A DNA stretch of 6,376 nucleotides from Cyanobacteria bacterium TMED177 (GCA_002170825.1 NHIA01000005.1:15626-22001); one strand, 5' to 3'. Shown: positions 1 to 5,963, numbered from the stretch's first letter. Program-made: numbers and translations. The notes: generated from the letters alone by a model not told the origin.

Positions 1-2
1 TG

Positions 3-1808
3 GGCCTGCTGCTGGCTGGCAACGTCACCGAACTGGTGGCCCAGGAACAGGACCGGGAGCTGGCCGATGTCGCTGAAAAATTCTGGCGTTCCAGCCGCAG
101 CGTCCGCTACATCTTCTTCGCCGACCCCGATGGGGTGATCTACCTCGGCATCCCGATCAGCGGATCAACCAGCAGCAGCGACGGTGACCTGCGCCTCAAC
201 CGCCGCCTGGAACTGCCGGATGAACTGCGCCGCCGCCCCCAGAACCCACTGGTGCGCCAGCACCTCACCCCCCAGGGCCGGGTCACGGACGTGTTCGTTC
301 CCCTGATCCGCAACGGCCATTACTACGGCGTGCTTGGGCTGGGTGTGAACCCCAACGAAACCGCCCTGGCCAGTGCGGCGCTCACCCGGGAAGTCACCGT
401 GGCGGTGTTCATCTCGATCTGGGTGCTGGTGATCCTGGGCGCGGTGTTCAACGCCCTCACGATCACGCGGCCCGTGAAGGAACTGCTGCGCGGGGTGCGT
501 TCGATCTCGCTGGGCAACTTCAAGGCCCGCATCGATCTGCCCGTTGGCGGTGAGCTGGGTGAACTGCTGACCGGCTTCAACGCCATGGCCTCCCAGCTCG
601 AGGCCTACGACGAAGCCAACATCGAGGAGCTGACCGCCGCCCAGGTGAAGCAGCAATCACTGATCGCCACCATGGCCGATGGCGCCATCCTTCTCGATCA
701 GGAAGGTCGGATCGTGCTGGCCAACCCCACCGCCCGCCGGCTGTTCCGCTGGGAGGGCCGCAACCTGGAAGCGCAGGAGCTGGTGGAGGAACTGCCGGAC
801 CTCCTGGCGATCGAGCTGCATGCACCGTTGGATCTGCTGCTCTCCGGCGGAGCCGACAGTGAAGACCTGCGCTGCAGCGTCGGCGAACCGGCCCGCACCC
901 TGCGCATCGTGATGCAGTCCGTTCGTGATGCCAGCGGCGAATCGCTCAAGGGCATCGCCGTCACGGTGCAGGACCTCACGCGGGAGGTGGAACTGAACGC
1001 CGCGCAGAGCCGTTTCATCAGCAACGTCTCCCACGAGCTGCGCACCCCCCTGTTCAACATCAAGAGCTACGTCGAGACGCTGCATGATCTGGGTGATCAG
1101 CTCAGCCCGGAGGAACACAAGGAATTCCTCGGCGTCGCCAACGATGAAACCGATCGGCTCACCCGACTGGTGAACGACGTCCTGGATCTCTCCAGGCTGG
1201 AGTCCGGCCGGGCGATTCAGTTCGAGGCGATGAACCTGCTGCCGGCGATGGAGCAGACCCTGCGCACCTATCGCCTCAATGCGGAGGAGAAAAAGGTGCG
1301 GCTGATGATCGATGTACCGGAGGATCTGCCGGAAGTGCTGGGCAACTGGGATCTGTTGCTGCAGGTGCTCGACAACCTGGTGGGCAATGCACTCAAGTTC
1401 AGCCGACCCGGTGGAACCCTTGCCCTGCGCGCCTATCCCTGGCCCGACACCTGCCAGGTGGCCGAACCGCTGGTCAGCGAGGAAGGCCCCACCTGCAAGT
1501 TGAGTTCACCGCTGCCGCGTCTGCGGGTTGAAATCGCCGACACAGGCTGCGGCATCAGCCCCGCCGACCAGGAGCGGATCTTTGACCGCTTCTACCGGGT
1601 GGAGAACGCCGTGCACACCGAAGTGGGCACCGGCCTGGGCCTTTCGATCGTGCGCGGCATCCTCGAAAAACATGGCTCCAGGGTGTCGATGGCCAGTGAG
1701 CTGGAGGTGGGAACCACCTTCTGGTTCGACCTTCCCCCCAGCCTGGCCGACGTCGATGAACTGAAGCTGCAGTCGGAACGACGCTCACTCAGCGAGCAAA
1801 CGATCTGA
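3..1808 (+). CDS. nblS: NblS/Hik33-type membrane sensor histidine kinase (5' end missing)
   Basis: This is a two-component sensor kinase of the inner membrane. The frame is open to the left edge, so the true start and the first membrane segment lie outside. The GTG at 36 is only an internal codon, used here as residue 1. In order: an extracytoplasmic sensor segment up to about residue 115; a membrane helix at 120-143; HAMP at about 144-196; PAS at about 206-318; HisKA with phospho-acceptor His333 in SNVSHELRTPLFNIKSY; and a HATPase domain with N box around D446-N451, G1 box DTGCGIS from D502, F box IFDRFYR at 515-521 and G2 box GTGLGLS from G531. The domain order and the H-box wording match NblS/Hik33, which acts with RpaB (and NblR in some strains) in high-light and nutrient stress responses. 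That partner assignment is family knowledge, not seen here. The gene converges on kaiC with an 8-bp gap. I see no obvious terminator after its stop. Confidence 0.9.
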   Translation, partial: GLLLAGNVTELVAQEQDRELADVAEKFWRSSRSVRYIFFADPDGVIYLGIPISGSTSSSDGDLRLNRRLELPDELRRRPQNPLVRQHLTPQGRVTDVFVPLIRNGHYYGVLGLGVNPNETALASAALTREVTVAVFISIWVLVILGAVFNALTITRPVKELLRGVRSISLGNFKARIDLPVGGELGELLTGFNAMASQLEAYDEANIEELTAAQVKQQSLIATMADGAILLDQEGRIVLANPTARRLFRWEGRNLEAQELVEELPDLLAIELHAPLDLLLSGGADSEDLRCSVGEPARTLRIVMQSVRDASGESLKGIAVTVQDLTREVELNAAQSRFISNVSHELRTPLFNIKSYVETLHDLGDQLSPEEHKEFLGVANDETDRLTRLVNDVLDLSRLESGRAIQFEAMNLLPAMEQTLRTYRLNAEEKKVRLMIDVPEDLPEVLGNWDLLLQVLDNLVGNALKFSRPGGTLALRAYPWPDTCQVAEPLVSEEGPTCKLSSPLPRLRVEIADTGCGISPADQERIFDRFYRVENAVHTEVGTGLGLSIVRGILEKHGSRVSMASELEVGTTFWFDLPPSLADVDELKLQSERRSLSEQTI

Positions 1809-1816
1809 CGCTGGCC

Positions 1817-3355
1817 TCAGTCCTCGCTGGCGACGCCGCGGGCAATGCGTGACAGCTCGCTGCGTTCGTCAGTGGAGACCCGATGGGGAACACCGGAGAT
1901 GATCCGCTCGAAGTTGGAGAACGAATCCTTGATCTGCGGCCCGTTGCCGGTGATCACGAATTCGCGGATGCCCTTGTCGTGCCAGGACCCACGCATCTTG
2001 AACACATTCAAGGCCCGGGCCATCTCACCGCGGATCTCCACGTACTGCAGCATCAGGATCGTGTCGGTGATCGTGGAGATGTGGGAATCGGTGATCGAGT
2101 GGCTGCCCATGAACTCCTCGGAGGTGTTCGTGAAGAAGCCTGCGATCTCTTCCTGCTTGGCATAACCGGTCACACCGATCACGAACTGACGGAAGGCGTT
2201 GTGGCTGACACCACGGGCCAGGGCCGACAGTGAGTCGATCGCCATCCGTGACGGTTTGAACTGGCTGATCTCCGTCTTGATGATCTGCAGGTGGTCCTCA
2301 AGTCCGGTGGATTCCGGATAGGCGCAGATGATCTTGAGCACGCCGTCCTGCTCCATCTGCTCGAAGTCGATGCCCCAGCTGGTGCCGTTGCGCAGCAACT
2401 GCGCCCTGGATTCCTCGTAGGCGAACAGGATCGCCCGCTCTTTGTTGCGGCAGGCATCCTCGATGAACTTGGACACCAGCAGCGTCTTGCCCGTCCCGGT
2501 GGCACCGGTGGCCAGGATGATCGAATCCTTGAAGAAACCACCACCGCACATCTCGTCCAGCCGCGGCACACCGGAGCTGACGCGCACATTCGAGGAGCGC
2601 TGGGTGAGGCGCATGGCGCCCAGCGGAAAGATGCTGATGCCGTGGGTGCCCATGGTGAATGGGAATTCCCCCTTCATGTGGGTGGTGCCCCGCAGCTTCA
2701 GGATCTCCACCGTGCGCCGGCGGCGCTCCCCCTCCAGCACGTTGCGGAGAATCACCACGTTGTCGGACACGAATTCCTCAACGCCGTAGCGCGCGATCGG
2801 TCCGTACTCATCGATGCGTTCGGTCGTCATCACGGTGGTGACGCCAATCTCCTTGAGACGTGCAATCAGGCGGAAGATCTCACGCCGGACCACGAACACG
2901 GCGTCGTACTGCTGGAACACAGCCGTGATCGAGTCGATCGCCACCCGTTTTGCCTTGTACTTACGGATGGCGTAGTTGATTCGCTCGATCAGCCCGGAGA
3001 GGTCAAAGCTGCCCGCCACGTCCTGACCGTCGGGGTCCGGAGAGGCATCGAGGATGAACAGCTTGTCCTGCTCCACCATCTCCTGCAGGTTCCAGCCGAA
3101 GCTGGCCGCATTGCGCAGGATGTCCAGGGGCGATTCCTCGAAGGTGACGAAGATCCCCGGCTCGTCGAAATGCTTGATGCCGTTGTGGAGGAAGTGCAAC
3201 GAGAACACCGTCTTGCCGGTGCCTGAGGTTCCACTGATCAGTGTGCTGCGACCGATGGGCAAACCGCCCTGGCACACATCATCGAAGCCCTCGATGCCGG
3301 TCGGGAGCTTCTGCACCTGCATCTGAGTTGAGCCGCTGGCGGGGGGGAACTGCAT
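1817..3355 (-). CDS. kaiC: Circadian clock protein KaiC, double-domain ATPase/autokinase
   Basis: KaiC is the hexameric core of the cyanobacterial clock. It is a cytoplasmic ATPase, autokinase and autophosphatase whose phosphorylation cycle sets the period. The 512 residues form two RecA-like domains. CI has Walker A GTSGTGKT (K48) and the catalytic pair E73/E74. CII has Walker A GATGTGKT (K290) and E314/E315. The phosphorylation sites in SHISTITDT are S427 and T428, equal to S431/T432 of S. elongatus KaiC with a constant offset of 4. The A-loop ERIISGVPHRV and a KaiA-binding tail ending in SELSRIARG are kept. The usual length is about 519; the deficit is a shorter N-terminus and C-terminal end. 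The ATG at 3355 is preceded by AGGTG seven bases upstream. The next in-frame Met is residue 12 and has less support. It lies 66 nt after kaiB and is most simply cotranscribed with it. The assignment is essentially certain. Confidence 0.99.
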   Translation of the reverse strand: MQFPPASGSTQMQVQKLPTGIEGFDDVCQGGLPIGRSTLISGTSGTGKTVFSLHFLHNGIKHFDEPGIFVTFEESPLDILRNAASFGWNLQEMVEQDKLFILDASPDPDGQDVAGSFDLSGLIERINYAIRKYKAKRVAIDSITAVFQQYDAVFVVRREIFRLIARLKEIGVTTVMTTERIDEYGPIARYGVEEFVSDNVVILRNVLEGERRRRTVEILKLRGTTHMKGEFPFTMGTHGISIFPLGAMRLTQRSSNVRVSSGVPRLDEMCGGGFFKDSIILATGATGTGKTLLVSKFIEDACRNKERAILFAYEESRAQLLRNGTSWGIDFEQMEQDGVLKIICAYPESTGLEDHLQIIKTEISQFKPSRMAIDSLSALARGVSHNAFRQFVIGVTGYAKQEEIAGFFTNTSEEFMGSHSITDSHISTITDTILMLQYVEIRGEMARALNVFKMRGSWHDKGIREFVITGNGPQIKDSFSNFERIISGVPHRVSTDERSELSRIARGVASED

Positions 3356-3362
3356 GCCGCAA

Positions 3363-3367
3363 CACCT
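3363..3367 (-). promoter_or_regulatory. Ribosome binding site of kaiC
   Basis: The minus strand reads AGGTG, then seven bases, then the ATG of kaiC at 3355-3353. This good Shine-Dalgarno match with standard spacing supports that start over the internal Met12. The preceding TATA resembles a -10 box, but it is too close to the start and lacks a fitting -35, so I do not call a promoter. Confidence 0.75.
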
Positions 3368-3408
3368 ATAAAGGGACCGTAGGTAGGTCTGTTTGCTGGG
3401 TGGGAGTG

Positions 3409-3440
3409 ATCACCATCTCGCTTAAGAATCCGATGGTGAT
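3409..3440 (-). repeat. 9-bp perfect inverted repeat around the kaiB stop codon (intercistronic hairpin)
   Basis: The arms ATCACCATC (3409-3417) and GATGGTGAT (3432-3440) are exact reverse complements separated by 14 bases. In the kai transcript they would form a 9-bp stem whose loop holds the TAA stop of kaiB (3424-3422). No run of T follows in the direction of transcription, so it is not a standard intrinsic terminator. Plausible roles are an RNA processing or stability element between kaiB and kaiC, or a partial attenuator. The symmetry is seen directly; the role is inferred. Confidence 0.6.
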
Positions 3441-3796
3441 TCCGGGTCCGGCGTGTCGTTCTCCTCATCCACTGAATCGAGGAAACCGGAGCTGAAGGCG
3501 TTGTCCGCCAGCTCGTCATAGAGAAGATCAAGGCCGATCAGCACCCGTTCCCGGTCCGACAGGTCGCCGATGATCCGCCGCACCGGCGGAGGAAGAATCT
3601 TGGACAGCGTTGGGGTCGCCAAGATTTTGTCCTCCTCCGCCAGCTGCGGGTTCTTGAGAACGTCGATGACCTTCAGGGCATAGACACCGCGGAACTCGGT
3701 TTCGAGGATGTTGCGAAGCGTTTTGAGCGCTCGCATCGAGTTCGGCGTGTTGCCGGCCACATAGAGCTTGAGAATGTAAGTCTTGCGAGGACTCAT
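3422..3796 (-). CDS. kaiB: Circadian clock protein KaiB, fold-switching partner of KaiC
   Basis: KaiB is a small thioredoxin-like clock protein. A rare fold switch lets it bind the CI ring of phosphorylated KaiC, sequester KaiA and compete with the kinase SasA. Residues 1-95 match S. elongatus KaiB almost residue for residue: [20 protein letters not shown] at the start, [20 protein letters not shown] in the middle, then P62 and the triple proline at 69-71 typical of the switching half. G88 and D90 in [10 protein letters not shown], whose substitution biases the fold in S. elongatus, are wild type. The protein is 124 residues against about 102 in S. elongatus. The excess is an acidic, Ser/Pro-rich tail at about 107-124. 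The ATG forms an ATGA with the kaiA stop and follows a strong GGAGGTG, so translation is probably coupled to kaiA. Confidence 0.99.
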   Translation of the reverse strand: MSPRKTYILKLYVAGNTPNSMRALKTLRNILETEFRGVYALKVIDVLKNPQLAEEDKILATPTLSKILPPPVRRIIGDLSDRERVLIGLDLLYDELADNAFSSGFLDSVDEENDTPDPESPSDS

Positions 3797-4683
3797 GACG
3801 ACACCTCCGGGGCATCGGGCAGATCAGCCTCTCGGCGGTATCGGCTGGAGGCCAACCCGGAGAGAGGGATGTCCGGCGGAATCGAGCGCCGGTACATCTC
3901 ACACAGATGGGCCATTACATCGAGAAGCGCAAGTCGGTAATCCTGTAGAAAATCGCTCTTGTGGCCTTCAAGCCGCAGCTGCGTCCAGAACTCATCGATC
4001 TGGTCCACGTGAATCTCCACGGTTCGGGTGATCGGAAGATCGCTGAAAAACGCCGTGTTGACGAAACTCTCCAGCGCCTGATTGGCCGCTGCAGGATCGC
4101 GGAAATAACTGATCAGCAGATCCCTGTAGGTGCGCTGCAACGACTCGAGCAGCTCACGGCGTTCGTCGCCCGGCAGGCTGCCAAGGAAGCGGGAGGGGTC
4201 GCGCTTGTAGAAGACCCCCAGGTAACCGAGACGCTCCTGCAGGCGGCGAGACAGCTTGCCCACGGACCCGACCCCGGCGTCCTCCGGCCGGCCGTCGGCA
4301 CGCCCTTGACGCAGAAAGCGTGAAATCGAGGCATCAACGGTGTAGCCCAGCTGGGCCAGCTGGTCCTCCGGCAGATGCAACTCCTCGGAGTGATAGTCCA
4401 CATGGCCCTTCACCTCACCCACCACAACGGCGGGGAACAGCAGACCGCGGCCGACCAGCTGTTCTCGGGTCGTCGGATCGAGCAGCTGCTGCTCCACCAC
4501 CACCGCATCGATCTCGTCCTGACGGGCGGCGAGCGCTGCGGCCAGATCGCCGTCGTGTTCAGTTCCGATCTTGCCGATCAGCTCGACCGAGTCGTATCGA
4601 CTCTCCGGCAACCACTGCTGGCATGCCTCCACCAGAGCCGGCGTCGTGAGCAGCAAGGCGATCGTTAGGCCCGGCCTGGCCAT
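3793..4683 (-). CDS. kaiA: Circadian clock protein KaiA, activator of KaiC phosphorylation
   Basis: KaiA is a dimeric cytoplasmic protein that binds the C-terminal tail of KaiC, pulls out the A-loop and stimulates autophosphorylation. Of the 296 residues, about 1-125 form the pseudo-receiver domain (divergent, with segments such as FPAVVVGE and [13 protein letters not shown]). Residues 126-143 are a low-complexity linker. About 144-269 are the helical KaiC-binding domain, which begins [20 protein letters not shown] and ends [22 protein letters not shown]. The helical domain is strongly conserved with S. elongatus KaiA. After P269 there is a 27-residue tail, where the S. elongatus protein stops within three residues. 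The tail runs into kaiB, giving a 4-nt ATGA overlap. The ATG at 4683 is the most upstream possible start because an in-frame TGA lies a few codons before it. No Shine-Dalgarno is visible there, which suggests modest translation. Confidence 0.97.
   Translation of the reverse strand: MARPGLTIALLLTTPALVEACQQWLPESRYDSVELIGKIGTEHDGDLAAALAARQDEIDAVVVEQQLLDPTTREQLVGRGLLFPAVVVGEVKGHVDYHSEELHLPEDQLAQLGYTVDASISRFLRQGRADGRPEDAGVGSVGKLSRRLQERLGYLGVFYKRDPSRFLGSLPGDERRELLESLQRTYRDLLISYFRDPAAANQALESFVNTAFFSDLPITRTVEIHVDQIDEFWTQLRLEGHKSDFLQDYRLALLDVMAHLCEMYRRSIPPDIPLSGLASSRYRREADLPDAPEVSS
3802..3808 (-). promoter_or_regulatory. Strong ribosome binding site of kaiB inside kaiA
   Basis: The minus strand reads GGAGGTG followed by five bases and the kaiB ATG. 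It lies in the last codons of kaiA (Pro-Glu-Val). Its near-perfect match to the anti-Shine-Dalgarno, next to the ATGA overlap, fixes the kaiB start and predicts efficient, coupled initiation. Confidence 0.8.
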
Positions 4684-4703
4684 CCGGCGGTCAGGAAATC
4701 AAT

Positions 4704-4742
4704 GTCCCTGAATGTTGACGGCAGGGACCTCGAGGGTCGAGG
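4704..4742. repeat. Two abutting inverted repeats upstream of kaiA
   Basis: GTCCCTG and CAGGGAC are perfect 7-base arms with an 11-base spacer. The second repeat, CCTCGA-GGG-TCGAGG, begins at the last base of the first and contains the 8-base palindrome CCTCGAGG. The cluster ends about 20 bases before the kaiA start, so it could be an operator for a dimeric regulator or a hairpin in the kaiA 5' leader. It matches no operator that I recognise. Confidence 0.4.
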
Positions 4743-4768
4743 ATCTTGGTTTGTCTTTCGATTGCAGT

Positions 4769-4798
4769 TCAGGCCGAATCGGTTTCGACCGAGCCTGA
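4769..4798 (+). promoter_or_regulatory. Candidate rplU (L21) leader hairpin
   Basis: On the plus strand, arms TCAGGC (4769-4774) and GCCTGA (4793-4798) enclose TCGGT (4779-4783), a TTCG loop and ACCGA (4788-4792). The result is 11 base pairs with a four-base CGAA bulge on the 5' side. It ends 16 bases before the rplU ATG. Ribosomal protein operons are often autoregulated by the protein binding a 5' leader structure, and L21 leaders are described in Firmicutes. Whether this one binds L21 is inference. Confidence 0.5.
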
Positions 4799-4814
4799 CG
4801 GCGTCTTTTCCACA

Positions 4815-5234
4815 ATGGCTGACACCAAAACCACCACTCCTGCCGCCAGCGAGGAGGCCCCCTCCTCCGCCAAGGAGGCAGCTCCTGCCCCTGCAGCGTC
4901 CGAGGCTTACGCCATCGTTGAAGCCTCGGGCACCCAGGTCTGGCTGCAGCCCAATCGCTACTACGACCTGGATCGTCTCCATGCCGAGGTGGACGACACG
5001 ATCAAGCTGGAGAACGTTTTGCTGGTGAAGGACGCCAAGGGCACCACCCTCGGCCAGCCTTACGTGAAGGAAGCCACCGTTGAACTGAAGGTGATGGCCC
5101 ACCGCCGTGGCCCGAAGCTGATCGTGTACAAGATGCGCCCTAAGAAGAAAACGCGTCGCAAGAATGGCCACAGACAGGAACTCACCCGGGTGATGGTTGA
5201 ATCCATCACCGTGGGCGGCAAGGCCATCAGCTGA
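4815..5234 (+). CDS. rplU: 50S ribosomal protein L21 (bL21) with N-terminal extension
   Basis: bL21 is a large-subunit protein that binds 23S rRNA, next to bL20 in known structures. The ORF encodes 139 residues. The core from about residue 31 begins AYAIVEASGTQVWLQPNRYY and continues with KVMAHRRGPKLIVYKMRP, KKKTRRKNGHRQ and a final strand VMVESITV, all typical L21 motifs. Residues 1-30 are an Ala/Pro/Ser/Glu/Lys-rich low-complexity extension absent from the 103-residue E. coli protein. The ATG at 4815 is chosen because the sequence reads MADTK directly after the leader. The frame stays open upstream to a TTG at 4746, but that would place the leader hairpin inside the gene. No Shine-Dalgarno is visible; the bases just before the ATG are pyrimidine-rich. 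It is first in a pair with rpmA. Confidence 0.96.
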   Translation: MADTKTTTPAASEEAPSSAKEAAPAPAASEAYAIVEASGTQVWLQPNRYYDLDRLHAEVDDTIKLENVLLVKDAKGTTLGQPYVKEATVELKVMAHRRGPKLIVYKMRPKKKTRRKNGHRQELTRVMVESITVGGKAIS

Positions 5235-5279
5235 TCCTCCCGGTTTCTCCCGTACCGCCCTCCATCCCTTTTCCACCCC

Positions 5280-5540
5280 ATGGCACATAAAAAAGGCACA
5301 GGCTCCACACGCAACGGCCGCGATTCGAACTCCAAGCGTCTCGGCGTGAAGGCCTACGGCGGCGAAACCGTCACCGCCGGCTCGATCCTGATCCGTCAGC
5401 GCGGCACCTCCGTGCTGCCCGGACTCAATGTGGGCCAAGGCAAGGACGACACCCTGTTCGCCCTGATCGACGGCGTGGTGAAATTTGAGACCATCCGCCG
5501 CGGCCTGCGCAACCGCAAGCGCATCACCGTCACCGCCTGA
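5280..5540 (+). CDS. rpmA: 50S ribosomal protein L27 (bL27)
   Basis: bL27 sits near the peptidyl transferase centre, with its N-terminal tail reaching toward the tRNA acceptor ends. The 86-residue product starts [20 protein letters not shown] and carries the family signatures [20 protein letters not shown] and the [15 protein letters not shown] stretch. The initial Met is directly followed by AHKKG, so there is no cleavable presequence of the Firmicutes type. It follows rplU after 45 bases that are about 84 percent pyrimidine and lack a Shine-Dalgarno. The last 11 bases overlap the end of the convergent DUF2127-like gene. The unit ends at the terminator at 5579-5610. Confidence 0.98.
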   Translation: MAHKKGTGSTRNGRDSNSKRLGVKAYGGETVTAGSILIRQRGTSVLPGLNVGQGKDDTLFALIDGVVKFETIRRGLRNRKRITVTA

Positions 5541-5961
5541 GCGCTCGGGCCAGAACAACTGTCAATCCGACCAACGTGAGCCCCAGAACCACCAGGTTGC
5601 TGGGGCTTTTCGTATGGATCAGCTCGATCACTTCCAGGGGCAGGGGCACCACTAACAGACCAACCAGCAGCCAGTCCCCCCAGTGCCGCTCCGTCCAGGA
5701 CGCCCAGGCCGCCACATAGACGCAAACGGCGTAGACCGCAGCGATAGCGGCCACGGCCCGCAGCGCATCGGGCCCGAGCGCCAGGCCTTGACGGGCCAGG
5801 CCCTCCAGCAACACGCGGTCGGAGGCACCCCACACATCCGCCAACTCGGCCAACCGGCCCATGTCCTGGCTACCCAGGGCCGCCGCAAGGCTCAACAGCA
5901 GCAGCAACGTCGCCACCACGGCTTTCTTGATCACGATCAAGCGAATCAGCAGGCTTTGCAT
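5530..5961 (-). CDS. DUF2127-like small membrane protein
   Basis: This is an integral membrane protein of unknown function, 143 residues long. Four hydrophobic helices are visible at about 11-30, 68-88, 97-115 and 122-138. The motif [20 protein letters not shown] between and within the last two helices, with the preceding Trp-rich W-x-W-like stretch, resembles the DUF2127 family, whose hallmark is a Pro-x-Glu segment in a helix followed by a hydrophobic final helix. The ATG at 5961 follows the methyltransferase stop after two bases. With no Shine-Dalgarno visible, it is probably translated by coupling. Its 3' end overlaps rpmA by 11 bases, and its codons for about residues 117-128 also form the rpmA terminator. 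The family call is by pattern recall and moderately sure; that it is a membrane protein is clear. Confidence 0.8.
   Translation of the reverse strand: MQSLLIRLIVIKKAVVATLLLLLSLAAALGSQDMGRLAELADVWGASDRVLLEGLARQGLALGPDALRAVAAIAAVYAVCVYVAAWASWTERHWGDWLLVGLLVVPLPLEVIELIHTKSPSNLVVLGLTLVGLTVVLARALRR
5579..5610 (+). terminator. Rho-independent terminator of rplU-rpmA
   Basis: AGCCCCAG (5579-5586) pairs perfectly with CTGGGGCT (5600-5607). Inside, AACC (5587-5590) pairs with GGTT (5595-5598) around an ACCA loop, leaving one bulged G. Four T residues (5607-5610) end the structure on the plus strand. It lies 38 bases after the rpmA stop, within the coding sequence of the opposing gene. There is no T run in the other direction, so it should act only on plus-strand transcripts. 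Confidence 0.85.
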
Positions 5962-5963
5962 GG

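Larger units (their letters stand above)
4684..4814. promoter_or_regulatory. Divergent kaiA / rplU intergenic control region
   Basis: These 131 bases must hold the start signals for kaiA (minus) and rplU (plus). No convincing pair of -35 and -10 boxes is visible on either strand. TTGACG at 4715-4720 on the plus strand resembles a -35 box, but the sequence 16-19 bases on is GC-rich and fits a -10 poorly. Three symmetrical elements dominate the region: GTCCCTG (4704-4710) with CAGGGAC (4722-4728), CCTCGA (4728-4733) with TCGAGG (4737-4742), and the rplU leader hairpin at 4769-4798. That the region contains both promoters is inferred from gene direction; the exact sites are not resolved. Confidence 0.55.

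Noticed and set aside
1782..1796. GCTC...GAGC dyad after kaiC as its terminator
   Set aside because: The stem is only 4 bp, there is no T run on the minus strand, and it lies inside nblS codons.
2934..2950. Near-identical GAGTCGATCGCCA stretches at about 2231 and 2934 as a DNA repeat
   Set aside because: They encode the matching AIDS segments of the duplicated CI and CII domains of KaiC, so the old gene duplication explains them.
2291..3226. A 311-residue open frame on the plus strand, antisense to kaiC
   Set aside because: It is the mirror of kaiC codons in high-GC DNA. It has no recognisable domain, no ribosome site and a composition typical of a shadow frame.
3366..3395. TATAGG upstream of kaiC as a -10 box for a kaiC promoter
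   Set aside because: It overlaps the Shine-Dalgarno, sits only about 10 bases from the ATG, and has no TTGACA-like box at 16-18 bases upstream.
3366..3416. A 16-codon ORF (ATG at 3416, TAG at 3368-3366) between kaiB and kaiC whose stop overlaps the kaiC ribosome site
   Set aside because: The layout is attractive for a leader peptide, but the ATG lies in the stem of the inverted repeat, there is no Shine-Dalgarno at useful spacing, and the length is within chance.
4746..4814. TTG at 4746 as an earlier start of rplU
   Set aside because: It would add 23 residues unlike any L21 and place the leader hairpin inside the coding region. The ATG at 4815 is the better choice.
4665..5558. A 297-residue open frame on the minus strand across rplU and rpmA
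   Set aside because: It covers two certain ribosomal protein genes and the intergenic region, is Gly/His-rich and shows no known family. It is a shadow of the plus-strand genes.
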